Shown one piece after another: positions 1 through 9,256 of a stretch of DNA of 64,000 nt. Below the pieces are notes generated by a model. That model saw only the letters and a list, made by a program, of their open reading frames with translations, searched no databases and was not told the DNA's origin. The DNA comes from Palsa-504 sp963800415. Its GTDB lineage: Bacteria; Actinomycetota; Actinomycetes; Streptosporangiales; Streptosporangiaceae. The DNA is taken from the NCBI GenBank assembly GCA_963800415.1, contig CAWDBS010000058.1:164018-228017 (forward strand). The letters run 5' to 3'. Position numbers and translations under genes: made by a program. Positions within the stretch are counted from its first letter, which is position 1; the number at the start of each line of letters is the position of its first letter.

Positions 1-81
1 GCCGGCGTGCTCGTAGCGGGCATGGCCGAGGCCGCGGCGAGCCCCGTCCCCGGAAGGAATCCTGGTGAGCACTCGGACTAA
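1..81 (+). CDS. 3' end of a gene cut by the window edge, unknown product
   Basis: Frame 1 is open from the first base to a TAA at 79-81 and encodes about 26 residues rich in Ala, Val and Gly. The stop lies 17 bp inside the next gene, and the next gene's ribosome binding site falls within this frame, as in tightly packed conjugation operons. The fragment is too short to identify. By position it could be a small membrane component of the secretion channel, but nothing in the residues proves that. Confidence 0.3.
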   Translation, partial: AGVLVAGMAEAAASPVPGRNPGEHSD

Positions 82-2625
82 AGGGTCTAAGGGTTCCCGG
101 GGGCGTACCCGCCTCAGCATCCGGTACTTCGACGACCGGATCCTGCTCACCGACAACCACGCGTGGGCGTACTACCGGGTTCCGTCGCTGTCGTATGAGT
201 TCACCACCGCCGAGGAACGGGAGGCGCTGGCCACCAACATCACCGTGGCGCTGGCCGCGATCAGGATGGCCGACGCCGAGGTGCACCTGCGCATCGCGCA
301 CCGGGCCTACCCGGCGCACGCGTGGGCCACCGGTCTTGACGGGACCTCCGACGAGGGTCCGGGCTGGCGGGAGTACCTGGAGCAGACCTACCAGCACGTC
401 TGGTCCAAGGATTTCTGGAGTAAAGAGATCTACCTCGGGGTCCGGCTCGGCCAGCGCGGCGTGCGCGCGCAGCTGTCCGGCGGCGTGCTCTCCCAGTTCC
501 GCGGCGTCTACGCCCGCGGCGAAAAAGAACTCGGGCTGGGCGATGAGGCGGTCGGCTCGGCGGAGGTCAGCAAGTGGACGGACTCGGCGGAGCGGCTCGG
601 CCGGGCGCTGAACGCGAGCGCCCTGGCGGCCAGGCATGCGGCCTCGGGCGAGATCGCCTGGCTGATTCAGCACACGCTCATGCAGACGGCGGGGGAGCCG
701 CTGCCGTCCGCGACCAAGCGCAGGAGATGGGGCTCGGGGGAGATCGACACCCTCTTCGAGGGGCAGATCCACAACGGGCGGACCCTGCTGTGCCTGGAGC
801 AAATGTCGGGAGAGTCGTACGCCGCTTTCCTCTCGTTCGCCCGGTTTCCCGATGTGATGTCTTTTCCCGACGGGGAGCCGTGGCTGCATTTCGCCGATTC
901 GCTGCCGTTCCCGGTGGAGATCAGCTCCCGGATGAAACTCATTCCGCCGGCCAAGGCGAGCAAAGACGTCAGCCGGCGGCTGGCGCACGCGCGGGACATG
1001 GACGCGCATATCCGGGAGGCGGGTGCGGAGGCGCCTATCGCGCTGGCCGAGCAGATCGCCGCGGCCAGAATGCTCGAGCACGGTATCACGAAGGAACGGC
1101 TGCCTTTTGTCTACGGCTGGCACCGGCTGGTCGTGGCGGCGCCGACGAAAGAACTATGCGTCCGCCGGGTGGAGGCGGTTGTCGAGCATTACCGCGATAT
1201 CGGAATCAACGTGGTCAACTCCACCGGCGATCAGTTCTCGCTGTTGTGCGAGGCACTGCCCGGTGAGCGGATCCGGCTGAATTCTTATGTCCAGCGGCAG
1301 CCGCTTTACACGATCGCCGGCGGAATGCCGACCGCGACGGTGGACCTCGGCGACCGGGTCGATACCGGCGGGCAGGCTGGATCGGGCCGTATATCGGCGA
1401 GACGCTGGGCCGGGCCCGCTCCATCGTGCATTTCGATCCGCTGCTGGCGGCGGCCCGTAACCGGCCGACGGCGGTGGCGATCACCGGTGAGCCGGGCGGC
1501 GGGAAGACGACGCTGGCGATGCTGCTGATTTACCAGCTGGCGCTGCGCGGCGCGACCGTCGCGGTGATCGACCCGAAGGGCGACGCCGAATCACTCGTGG
1601 AGTACCTGACCAGGCAGGGCAGGAAGGCGCGGGTCCTGCCGCTGGGCGCGGCGGCGCCGGGGCTGCTGGACCCGTTCTCGTTCGGCATGGATCTGTCGGA
1701 GAAGCGGACGATGGCCACCGAGACGCTGCGGTTGCTGCTGCCGCGGATGAGCGAGGAGCGGGAAAGCGCCATGATCCAGGCGGTCGGCGCGGTGGCCGGG
1801 ACCGAGCGGCCCAGCCTGGGCAAGGTCATCACGCACCTGGAGGACTCCGACGACCCGGCCTGGAAGAATACCGGCGCGGTGATGCGGTCGATCTCCGAGA
1901 TGCGGCTGGCCCGGCTGTGCTTCGCCCCGTCGGTGGGCCAGCAGATCGACGCGGAGGGCTGGACCACGGTCTTCACGCTGGCCGGGCTCACGCTGCCGGA
2001 CACCAACACCAGCCGGGACGACTACTCCTACGAGCAGCGGCTGTCGGTGGCGCTGCTCTACCTGGTCTCCCAGTTCGCTCGCAAGCTACTCAACGGCATC
2101 GACCGTGCCGCGCCCAAGGCCATCTTCCTGGACGAGGCCTGGGCGATCACGTCTACTCCGGAGGGCGCCAAGCTGGTGCCCGAGGTGTCCCGGATGGGCC
2201 GGTCGCGGAACACCGCGCTGATCCTGGTCTCGCAGAACGCCGGCGACCTGCTGAACGAGCAGGTGACCAACTGCCTGTCCGGGGTGTTCGCCTTCCGCTC
2301 GACTGAGCGCGCTGAGGTAGCGAACGTCATGTCGCTGCTCGGGGTCGCGCCCTCTGACGAGCACAAGGCCGTCCTTCGCTCGCTCGGTAACGGCGAGTGC
2401 ATTTACCGGGACCTGGATGACCGGGCCGGGCGGATCGGCATCGACCTGGTCTCCGACGAGCTGAGGGACTGGATCGACACTAACCCCACCCGGACCAGGC
2501 ACAGCCAGGCTGACCCGGCCACACGCAGGGAACCCAGCGCGGACGCGCCGCCACCGCCAGGCGAAAGCACCCCGGCGGCAGGCTCGCCCGTGACCCGTAC
2601 GCGAGCGGCGGAAGCGTCCTCGTAA
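65..2625 (+). pseudogene. VirB4-like conjugative transfer ATPase, frameshifted
   Basis: VirB4-family ATPases sit at the cytoplasmic face of type IV secretion channels and power conjugative DNA transfer. The start is GTG 65, with GGAAGGA six bases upstream. The first part (65 to about 1370) has the VirB4-type N-terminal domain, including AYYRVPSLSYEF near residue 36. The second part (frame 1, to 2625) carries a Walker A motif GEPGGGKTT at 1486-1512, a Walker B-like IFLDEAW near 2120-2145, and a late RSTERAEVANVMSLLGV segment. The two parts are in different frames, and frame 1 reads AGWIGPYIGETLGRARSIV just after the break. A single-base change between about 1362 and 1378 therefore splits a protein of about 850 residues. 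It may be a real mutation or a sequencing error. The C-terminal 45 residues are a Pro/Ser/Thr-rich tail. The next gene follows 25 bp later, so they are probably cotranscribed. Confidence 0.8.
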
Positions 2626-2650
2626 ACGCAGAACCAGGAGCTCCCTTACG

Positions 2651-5230
2651 ATGGCTACCTCGCCAGCCTCTCCCGAACCCCCCGGGCGAGACCGCGCTGA
2701 CTCCTCCTCACCCGGCCGCCGCGTCTCACGCTGGGTCATCCGGGTGCTGCTGCTCGCAGTCGCATTGCTTGCCATCACCACGCCCGCGCTCGCGGCCACC
2801 CATGCGGCCCACGCGGCCCGCGCAACCCAAGCGGCCCATGCGCCCCGGGACGCCCGCGGCACCGCCGCCCCGGCCACACTGGCCGCCAACCTCACCCCGG
2901 CCGCGCCCGGCGGGGTCTGCCAGGTGCCGGGGATCGGGGACATCGGCGGCCTGGTCGGGCTGTGCAATTCGGGCTCGGCCGGGATCGTCGGCAGCCTGAA
3001 CAACATCTGCGAGCCGTCGGTGCCGCAGCCCGAGCAGGCCACCGGCGGCATCAACGCGATGATCGAGCCGCCCGCCGCGGCGGCCGGCGGCAAGACGCTG
3101 TATGACAACTACGGGATCGCCGGCCAGTTCTGGGCCGCGCATGGCCTGCAGTGTTCCGACATGACCTCGCTGATCGGCAACAACGTGGCCGGCATGGTCT
3201 TCGACGCGGCGAAATCCGTGGACCGGGTGACGATCACCGTCTATCAGTCCGCGGCGGGCAACAACATCCTGACCTGGCTGCAGAACGCCGTCGACCGGCT
3301 GATCAGCGCGCTGGGCAACGCCATCTACTTCCCCTACCTGGCGCCCGTGGTCATCCTCGGCGCGATCTGGCTGGCCTGGCAGGGACTGATCCGCAAGCGC
3401 GCCACCCGGACCATCGAGGGCACGCTGTGGATGGTGGTGGCGTGCGTGGCCGCCATCGCGCTGATCGGCAGGCCCGCCACGTTCACCGGGGTCGGGACCA
3501 CCGTCTCCAACGGCGTCACGCAGGTGCTCAACACCGCGTTCTCCAAGCTGCCCGCCCCGGCGGGCAGCAACTGCCTGCCGGTGCAGGCGGCCGACCCGCA
3601 GAGCGTCACCGGCAACTTCGCCTTCACCTCGGGTAACGGCCTGGTGGACGAGAACGCCAACGAGCTGTGGTCGGTCCTGGTGTGCAAGCCGTGGCTGTAC
3701 GGGGAACTCGGCACCACCGCCTACAACGCGCCCGGCCAGCCGCCGACGGTGGTGAACACCTACGGCCGGCAGCTGCTGTGGTCGCAGGCGATCGCGGCCA
3801 ACGAGACCCCGAGCACCGCGCTGATCCAGGCCAAGCAGGCCACCTACACCGGCATCGCGACCTCCATGCAGCAGAACAACCCGGCCATCTACCCCCTGTT
3901 CCAGGGCAACCAGTGGACCACCCGGCTGGAGATCGCCTTCGCCGCGATGTTCGCCGCGCTGGTGGCCGGCCTGCTCATCCTGCTGATCGCGCTGACCCTG
4001 ATCGTGCTCAAGCTCGGCTTCTTGCTGCTGCTGGTGGCCGGGCCGTTCTTCCTGATCGTCGGGACTCATCCCGGGTTCGGCCGGGTCATCGCGATCCGCT
4101 GGTTCGAGATGCTCGTCGGCGTGCTGATGAAACAGGCGGCGATCGCGATCGTGCTGTCCGTGCTGCTTTACTGCTATTCGCTGATCATGGGCACGGCGGA
4201 CGCGGTGCTGCCCTGGGCGCTGAAGATCCTGATGATCGCGCTGGTCACGGTGGCCGTGTTCATCTACAGGAAGCCTTTCGCCCACCTGTTCTCCGCGGTC
4301 GGCTACGGCACGATCGGCTCCACCGAACGGGCCGAGTACAGCCTGCGGGAGGCGAGCGCCACGTTCCGCCGGTCCACCCTGGACGCGGCGACCGCGGCCG
4401 TCCCCGGGATGGCGGGCTACCGGGCCGCCCGGTGGTCACGCCGGAACCCGGGCCAGGCGGCCGCGGTGGCCGCCGGAGCGGCGGCCGGCGGAGCGGCGGC
4501 CGGCGTGGCCGCGGGCAGCGCGACGGCGGCCGATGCCGCCGCGGGCGCCGGCTCGGCCCAGGCCGGGACCGGCGATGGCTACGCGCCGCGGCTCCGGCCG
4601 GACGCGCCGCCCCCGGCCGACGAGGACGGCGAGGTGAGCTCGGGTTCGCGCCGGGTCGTCAGCGGCACGGGCCCGGCCCGGGCCAGGAACGTGACCGAGG
4701 CGGACGGCGGCGCCGGGCGGGTCGCCCCGCCGCTGGACCTGCCACCACGAGCGGGCAGCGGCGCGCCGGGCGGATCCGCCGGCGCGGCCGGGTCGGCCTC
4801 CGGCTGGTCGCGCGGCGCCGGGCGCTCGGCAGGCGCCAGCCCGCAGCCTCAGGCGTCCGCCCCTGCTCCGGTACGATCCGCGCCGGTCAGGAGCCAGGGC
4901 CGCGCGGGCGGTTCCGCGCCGCCCATCAACCGCAGCGCATCCCGCCCGAACCGGTCCAACGGATCCAACGGGTCCAACGGATCCAACGGGTCCAACGGAT
5001 CCAACCGGTCCGGCAGGTCCGGCGGATCCAACGGGTCCGGCCCGGCCTGGCCGGCCAGCGGATGGTCGGCCGCGGGCGCCAGGCAGCGGTCGGGCGGCAG
5101 GCCGCGGCCCGCCCCGCCGCCGCCTGCGGCGCCGGCCGGCCAGAGCGGCACGCCGTCCAACGGCCGCGGCCAGGACGAGCCGCCCGCCACGCCGTTCTGG
5201 CTGCGCCCGATACGGCGGGACAAGCAGTAG
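2651..5230 (+). CDS. VirB6/TrbL-like conjugative transfer membrane protein
   Basis: Large polytopic protein of 859 residues, probably the inner-membrane channel subunit of the transfer apparatus. AGGAG sits nine bases before ATG 2651. Residues about 28-50 form a signal or first membrane segment ending in ALA. An extracytoplasmic region with several Cys follows. Further hydrophobic segments lie near 222-245, 258-280, 430-475 (very long), 495-512 and 525-545. From about residue 560 the protein is a low-complexity Ala/Gly/Ser/Pro/Arg tail, presumably cytoplasmic, containing a run of Ser-Asn-Gly triplets encoded by a 9-bp tandem repeat. The topology and its place between VirB4- and VirB8-like genes match the SCO6881 type of actinobacterial proteins; the sequence alone gives no catalytic motif. 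Confidence 0.72.
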   Translation: MATSPASPEPPGRDRADSSSPGRRVSRWVIRVLLLAVALLAITTPALAATHAAHAARATQAAHAPRDARGTAAPATLAANLTPAAPGGVCQVPGIGDIGGLVGLCNSGSAGIVGSLNNICEPSVPQPEQATGGINAMIEPPAAAAGGKTLYDNYGIAGQFWAAHGLQCSDMTSLIGNNVAGMVFDAAKSVDRVTITVYQSAAGNNILTWLQNAVDRLISALGNAIYFPYLAPVVILGAIWLAWQGLIRKRATRTIEGTLWMVVACVAAIALIGRPATFTGVGTTVSNGVTQVLNTAFSKLPAPAGSNCLPVQAADPQSVTGNFAFTSGNGLVDENANELWSVLVCKPWLYGELGTTAYNAPGQPPTVVNTYGRQLLWSQAIAANETPSTALIQAKQATYTGIATSMQQNNPAIYPLFQGNQWTTRLEIAFAAMFAALVAGLLILLIALTLIVLKLGFLLLLVAGPFFLIVGTHPGFGRVIAIRWFEMLVGVLMKQAAIAIVLSVLLYCYSLIMGTADAVLPWALKILMIALVTVAVFIYRKPFAHLFSAVGYGTIGSTERAEYSLREASATFRRSTLDAATAAVPGMAGYRAARWSRRNPGQAAAVAAGAAAGGAAAGVAAGSATAADAAAGAGSAQAGTGDGYAPRLRPDAPPPADEDGEVSSGSRRVVSGTGPARARNVTEADGGAGRVAPPLDLPPRAGSGAPGGSAGAAGSASGWSRGAGRSAGASPQPQASAPAPVRSAPVRSQGRAGGSAPPINRSASRPNRSNGSNGSNGSNGSNGSNRSGRSGGSNGSGPAWPASGWSAAGARQRSGGRPRPAPPPPAAPAGQSGTPSNGRGQDEPPATPFWLRPIRRDKQ
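4952..5005 (+). repeat. 9-bp tandem repeat encoding (Ser-Asn-Gly)n
   Basis: Six consecutive units of the form GGRTCCAAC, alternating GGATCCAAC and GGGTCCAAC, lie inside the C-terminal tail of the VirB6-like gene. The unit length is a multiple of three, so copy-number change would keep the frame. Related degenerate units continue to about 5040. Confidence 0.9.
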
Positions 5231-5242
5231 CGGGCGGGCCCC

Positions 5243-5890
5243 ATGGATCTCAGCCCTGGCCAGCAGAAGGCCGTCTTCGCCCTGGTCGTCGTGGTGCTGG
5301 CCGCGCTCGGCTACTGGCTCATCCTGCCCAAGGTGAGCCACTCGCACGGGCAGGCCTCGCCTACCCCGTCGGCGGCCGCGCCGGCGTCAGCGCCGTCCCA
5401 GGGAACCCAGGCAACCCAGCAAGCCCCGCCGCCCACCGTGACGACGTCCCCCGCCGCGACCGGCGGCGTAGACATCTACTCCTTGCTGCCGTTCACCCAG
5501 CAGGGCCTGGCCGCCGCCGGCGCGGTGACGGCGAAGTTCCTCGTCGCCTACAACACCTACTCCTACACCGAGAGCACCGCCGACTACATCGGCCGTATGA
5601 ACGGCTTGATCACCGGGCAGCTGGCCGCCACCTTGCGCGGCCTGTACTCCGCCCCGGGGGTGGCCAAGGTCAGAACGGACCAGAAGCAGGTGTCCACCGG
5701 GACCGCGGTGATCAACTCGCTGCGGGCCTTCGGCCCCTCCAGCCTGACGTTCATCGCCACCGGGACGCAGCACCTGGTCACCGCCAAGGGCACCAGCAGC
5801 GGCAGCACTCAGTACGCGGTCACGGTCACCGGGTCGGGCACCAGCTGGCAAGTCAATGACATCGAGCTGTCCAGTGTGGGCCAGCCATGA
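5243..5890 (+). CDS. VirB8-like single-pass conjugation protein
   Basis: A 215-residue protein with a short cytoplasmic N-terminus, one membrane segment at about residues 11-29, a Pro/Ser/Thr/Ala/Gln-rich linker (about 35-75) and a C-terminal domain of about 135 residues. The domain has the size and layout of the NTF2-like periplasmic domains of VirB8/TcpC proteins. No catalytic residues are evident, as expected for a scaffold subunit. It begins 12 bp after the VirB6-like gene, and its TGA overlaps the ATG of the next gene (ATGA), so translation is probably coupled. The assignment rests on architecture and context rather than on a diagnostic motif. Confidence 0.6.
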   Translation: MDLSPGQQKAVFALVVVVLAALGYWLILPKVSHSHGQASPTPSAAAPASAPSQGTQATQQAPPPTVTTSPAATGGVDIYSLLPFTQQGLAAAGAVTAKFLVAYNTYSYTESTADYIGRMNGLITGQLAATLRGLYSAPGVAKVRTDQKQVSTGTAVINSLRAFGPSSLTFIATGTQHLVTAKGTSSGSTQYAVTVTGSGTSWQVNDIELSSVGQP

Positions 5891-7104
5891 CGAACAGGCT
5901 CCTGGTCCGGACCGAAACCAAGCAGAACACGACCAGGCAGCAGCGGGCGCCGCGGATCCTGGTGTTCGGCATCATCGGGCTCGTCGGCGTGGTGGGGCTC
6001 GGCCTGCTCGCCGTGCCGATCCTGGTCGGCACGAACGCGTTCTTCGCGGCGAGCGCCGGCTGCTCGGGCCAGCAGACCGGCACCGCCGGGCAGCCGCCCG
6101 TCGGCGCCAAGGCCAAGTCGATCCCGTCCGACTACCTGTACTGGTACAAGCGGGTCGGGCAGCAGTACGGCGTGCCGTGGTCGATCCTGGCCGGCATCGG
6201 GACGGTGGAAAGCAACAACGGCCAGACCGGCCTGCCCGGCGTGCACAGCGGCCAGAACGGCTTCGGCGCGGCCGGGCCGATGCAGATCGGCATCGAAGGC
6301 GCGTCGGGCAACACCTGGGGCGGTGCGCCGGTCCACCCGGCCAGCCAGGTGGTCAGCGGCGTCGCCACCGACGAGAACGGTGACGGCACCGCGAGCGTGT
6401 ACGATCCCCCCGACGCGATCGCGGGCGCGGCGAAGTACCTGCTCCAGTTCGGCGTGCAGACCAGCCCGTCGGCGGCGATCTTCGCCTACAACCACCTGCA
6501 GTCCTACGTGCAGAGCGTGCTGATGTACGCGGGCCAGTACGCGGGCGGCAACTTCTCGGTGGCCTCCGCGGTCATGCCGGCGGCCAATTCGGCGGGTGGC
6601 TGCGTCCAGACCGCCGGCGGCGTGCCCGCCATCCAGGCGCCGACCCAGGCGGTGGCCACCGCGATCTCGTTCGCGGAGCAGCAGCTGGGCAAGCCGTACC
6701 TGTGGGGCGGCACCGGGCCGGACGCGTTCGACTGCTCCGGGCTGGTGATGATGGCCTACCGGACGGCCGGGATCGGCATCGCGCGGACCTCGCAGGTGCA
6801 GTGGGCGACCGAGCAGCGGGTGCCCGCCTCCCAGGTGCAGCCCGGGGACCTGGTGTTCTTCGCCGGCGCGGACGGCACGACCACCTCTCCGGGGCACGTC
6901 GGCCTGGTGATCGGGAACGGGAAGATGATCGAGGCGTACGCGACAGGCTTCCCGATCCGCGTCTCCAGCTACGTCGGCCGCGGCGCGGTCGGCTTCACCC
7001 AGCCCTGGGCTAACGCAAACGGGACCCCGAGCAGCCCGGGCCCGGCGACGGCACCTCCCGCGGGCGGCGTGCCCACCCCGGGGGTTACCGCACCGACAGG
7101 ATGA
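5887..7104 (+). CDS. Transglycosylase-like plus NlpC/P60 peptidoglycan hydrolase of the transfer module
   Basis: A 405-residue bifunctional cell-wall enzyme, the VirB1/TcpG equivalent that locally opens peptidoglycan for the conjugation channel. A membrane anchor lies at about residues 24-48. A lytic-transglycosylase-like domain follows (about 78-205), with the candidate catalytic Glu in GIGTVESNNG and GPMQIGIEG after it. An NlpC/P60 domain lies at about 255-380, with the catalytic Cys in FDCSGLVMMAY and the His in GHVGLVIG. The tail is Pro/Gly-rich. The ATG overlaps the previous stop codon. It is the last gene of the module in this window, and its 3' end overlaps the convergent uppP gene by 20 bp. 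Confidence 0.82.
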   Translation: MTNRLLVRTETKQNTTRQQRAPRILVFGIIGLVGVVGLGLLAVPILVGTNAFFAASAGCSGQQTGTAGQPPVGAKAKSIPSDYLYWYKRVGQQYGVPWSILAGIGTVESNNGQTGLPGVHSGQNGFGAAGPMQIGIEGASGNTWGGAPVHPASQVVSGVATDENGDGTASVYDPPDAIAGAAKYLLQFGVQTSPSAAIFAYNHLQSYVQSVLMYAGQYAGGNFSVASAVMPAANSAGGCVQTAGGVPAIQAPTQAVATAISFAEQQLGKPYLWGGTGPDAFDCSGLVMMAYRTAGIGIARTSQVQWATEQRVPASQVQPGDLVFFAGADGTTTSPGHVGLVIGNGKMIEAYATGFPIRVSSYVGRGAVGFTQPWANANGTPSSPGPATAPPAGGVPTPGVTAPTG

Positions 7105-8134
7105 TGAAGCAGACCGCGCCGGCCACCATGCAGTAGATCGCGAATGGCGTCAGCGTGCGCTTGGGGTCACTCAGGTAGCGAACCAGGAACCTGAGCGCGA
7201 GGTAGGCGCCGATAAAGCACAGCACGCTGCCGAAGATCACCTGCCCGCGGATCCCGGCCCCGAGCGGCCCGGTCAGGTCGCCGATCTTCAGCACCCCGGC
7301 CGCCAAGATGACCGGAGCCGACAGCAGGAACGAGAACCGGGCCGCGTCCTGCCGGGACAGGCCGCGGAACATGCCGGTGACCATGACGATGCCGTCCCGG
7401 CTGATGCCGGGCAGCAGCGCCAGGATCTGCATAGCGCCGAGGAGGATGCCGTTGCCGAAGCCAATGCCGACCAGTCTCCGGTCAGCCTGCACCGCCAGAC
7501 TCGCCTGCTCTTGCTTCAGCGCCCGCTGCCCGGAGGAGTGCCGGCCGCCGGAGGCCTGACCGTGCCCGCCGACGGCGACGGTGGCCTTATGCCGCTCGGC
7601 CGCCATCTGCTGATCGAAAGCCACCTGCTGGAACTCGGCGTCGGCGCCGCGCCGCCGCAGCCGCTCGCCGCCCAGCAGGATCAGCCCGTTGATGAACAGG
7701 AACACCGAGGTGAGGAGCGGCTTGCTGAAGACGGTCCGGAACGTGTGCTCAAGCGCGAGCCCGGCGATGCCCACCGGGATCGTGGCCAGGATGATCATCC
7801 AGGCGAGCTTCTGGTCGGTGTCCTGCAGCTCGAATCGCCGGGTGCCCGGCGCGGGCGCGATGACATGCCAGATCGAGGCGAAGAAGGCCCCGATGATCCG
7901 CACCCAGTCCCGCCAGAAGAAGATGATCATGGCGGCGGCCGTCGCGACGTGCAGCCCGACGATGTACGCCAGGTACGGCGACTCGGCCGCGGAAACGTTC
8001 AGATCCTGGGCCCACTGCCCGCCGATGATCGCCGGGATCAGCACGGCGTGGCCCAGGCTAGAGACCGGAAACAATTCGGTAATTCCCTGCAGAAGCCCGA
8101 TAACCCCGGCTTCTGCGTACGTCAGATGCGACAT
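7085..8134 (-). CDS. uppP: Undecaprenyl-diphosphatase (UppP/BacA family)
   Basis: Membrane phosphatase that recycles undecaprenyl pyrophosphate, the lipid carrier for peptidoglycan synthesis. The protein has many hydrophobic segments and both family signatures: GITELFPVSSLGH near residue 16 and ILALLPGISRDG in the second half. ATG 8134 is chosen because the family-conserved N-terminus begins there and AAGG lies eight bases upstream; the frame is open further upstream. At 349 residues it is about 75 longer than typical UppP. The extra part is a hydrophilic stretch of about 75 residues (around 180-255, Gln/Arg/His/Gly-rich) between the two halves. The second signature has Asp where most members have Ser (GISRSG), so it may be a divergent paralogue. 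Confidence 0.85.
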   Translation of the reverse strand: MSHLTYAEAGVIGLLQGITELFPVSSLGHAVLIPAIIGGQWAQDLNVSAAESPYLAYIVGLHVATAAAMIIFFWRDWVRIIGAFFASIWHVIAPAPGTRRFELQDTDQKLAWMIILATIPVGIAGLALEHTFRTVFSKPLLTSVFLFINGLILLGGERLRRRGADAEFQQVAFDQQMAAERHKATVAVGGHGQASGGRHSSGQRALKQEQASLAVQADRRLVGIGFGNGILLGAMQILALLPGISRDGIVMVTGMFRGLSRQDAARFSFLLSAPVILAAGVLKIGDLTGPLGAGIRGQVIFGSVLCFIGAYLALRFLVRYLSDPKRTLTPFAIYCMVAGAVCFIILSVR

Positions 8135-8287
8135 GCCAGCCCTTCGCTCCCTGCCCCATGACCCAGCCAAAACCAAAAAAACATTATCCCGAACGAGCGC
8201 GGTGCGAGCCACGCGAACACATTCCTGTAGCCCTGGGCAGGTGCAGCGGGTGGACATCAGCCCGGCCACCAGTCATCGTACTGTGTT

Positions 8288-8460
8288 AGCCGGGGGGAAC
8301 GATCCCCCCACACCCCCCCTGCTCCTGGGGGGACCCATCCCCCCAGGCCCCCCTTGGGGGGTTTCATCCCCCAGGCCCCCCTTGGGGGGATTTCATCCCC
8401 CAGACCCCTTGGGGGACGCATCCCCCAGGCCCCCTGGGGATTTCATCCCCCCAGACCCGG
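8288..8460. repeat. G-tract/C-tract palindromic element, tandem intergenic copy
   Basis: The region between sdhB and uppP consists of about five or six imperfect units of 25-29 bp. Each is built from runs of five to eight C and G (core ATCCCCCCAGGCCCCCCTT followed by a G run), so each can fold into a hairpin. The first 70 or so bases match the dapD-associated copy at 22612-22698 almost base for base. It lies 9 bp past the sdhB stop, so it could also act as a terminator for the sdh operon. Confidence 0.85.
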
Positions 8461-8469
8461 CTCGCGTCG

Positions 8470-9252
8470 TCAGGCCTTGCCGGGGACTTTGGGGGTGTCC
8501 TTGGCGGTCCGGCGGCCGATCTTGGCGCCGAGCCAGACCAGCGGGTCGTACTTGCGGCCGACCACCCGTTCCTTCATCGGGATCAGCGCGTTATCGGTGA
8601 TCTTGATGTGTTCCGGGCATACCTCGGTGCAGCATTTGGTGATGTTGCAGTAGCCGAGGCCGAAATCATCCTGGGCGATCTCACGCCGGTCCGCGGTGTC
8701 GGCCGGGTGCATCTCGAGTTCGGCGACCCGCATCAGGAACCGGGGCCCGGCGAAGGGGCGCTCGTTCTCAGGGTGGTCGCGGATCACGTGGCAGGTGTTC
8801 TGGCACAGGAAGCACTCGATGCACTTGCGGAACTCCTGCGACCGGTTCACGTCGACCTGCTGCATCCGGAACTCGCCCGGCTTGACCGCGGGGTCCGGGG
8901 TGAACGAGGGGATCTCCCGCGCCTTGGCATAGTTGAAGGACACGTCGGTGACCAGGTCCCTGATCACCGGGAAGGTCCGCATCGGCGTGATCGTCAGCGT
9001 CTCCTCCGGCGTGAAGACCGACATCCGGGTCATGCAGGCCAGCCGCGGCCGCCCGTTGATCTCCATCGAGCACGACCCGCACTTGCCCGCCTTGCAGTTC
9101 CACCGGATGGCCAGGTCGCCGGCCTGGGTCGCCTGCAGCCTGTGCAGCACGTCCAGGACGACCTCGCCCTCGTTGACCTCGACCTGGTAGTCGGCGAGCG
9201 CTCCGGCGCCCGCGTCCCCGCGCCATACCCGCAGCGCAGCCTTGTAGCTCAT
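8470..9252 (-). CDS. sdhB: Succinate dehydrogenase iron-sulfur subunit
   Basis: Carries electrons from the flavoprotein to the membrane anchor of succinate dehydrogenase. It has 260 residues. The [2Fe-2S] ligands are in CKAGKCGSCSMEINGRPRLAC (first two Cys near residues 52 and 57). The C-terminal ferredoxin-like half has CIECFLCQNTC and the later CCTEVCPEHI cluster motif. ATG 9252 lies 4 bp after the sdhA stop, and homologues start at MSYKA, so the longer open frame upstream is not used. The set resembles the Mycobacterium tuberculosis Sdh1 operon (Rv0249c-Rv0247c), with gene order anchor, flavoprotein, iron-sulfur subunit. Confidence 0.92.
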   Translation of the reverse strand: MSYKAALRVWRGDAGAGALADYQVEVNEGEVVLDVLHRLQATQAGDLAIRWNCKAGKCGSCSMEINGRPRLACMTRMSVFTPEETLTITPMRTFPVIRDLVTDVSFNYAKAREIPSFTPDPAVKPGEFRMQQVDVNRSQEFRKCIECFLCQNTCHVIRDHPENERPFAGPRFLMRVAELEMHPADTADRREIAQDDFGLGYCNITKCCTEVCPEHIKITDNALIPMKERVVGRKYDPLVWLGAKIGRRTAKDTPKVPGKA

Positions 9253-9256
9253 CGCT

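Noticed and set aside
2726..4285. Minus-strand frame of 519 codons opposite the VirB6-like gene
   Set aside because: Antisense shadow with His/Arg/Gly-rich low-complexity sequence; the plus strand has membrane segments, a ribosome binding site and operon context.
3667..5859. Long plus-strand frame of 730 codons overlapping the VirB6-like gene
   Set aside because: It is a +1 shadow of the VirB6- and VirB8-like genes, Arg/Gly/Pro-rich without motifs, caused by high GC content.
8288..8460. Regular repeats considered as a CRISPR array
   Set aside because: Units are contiguous, G/C-tract palindromes of varying length with no unique spacers, and no cas genes are present.
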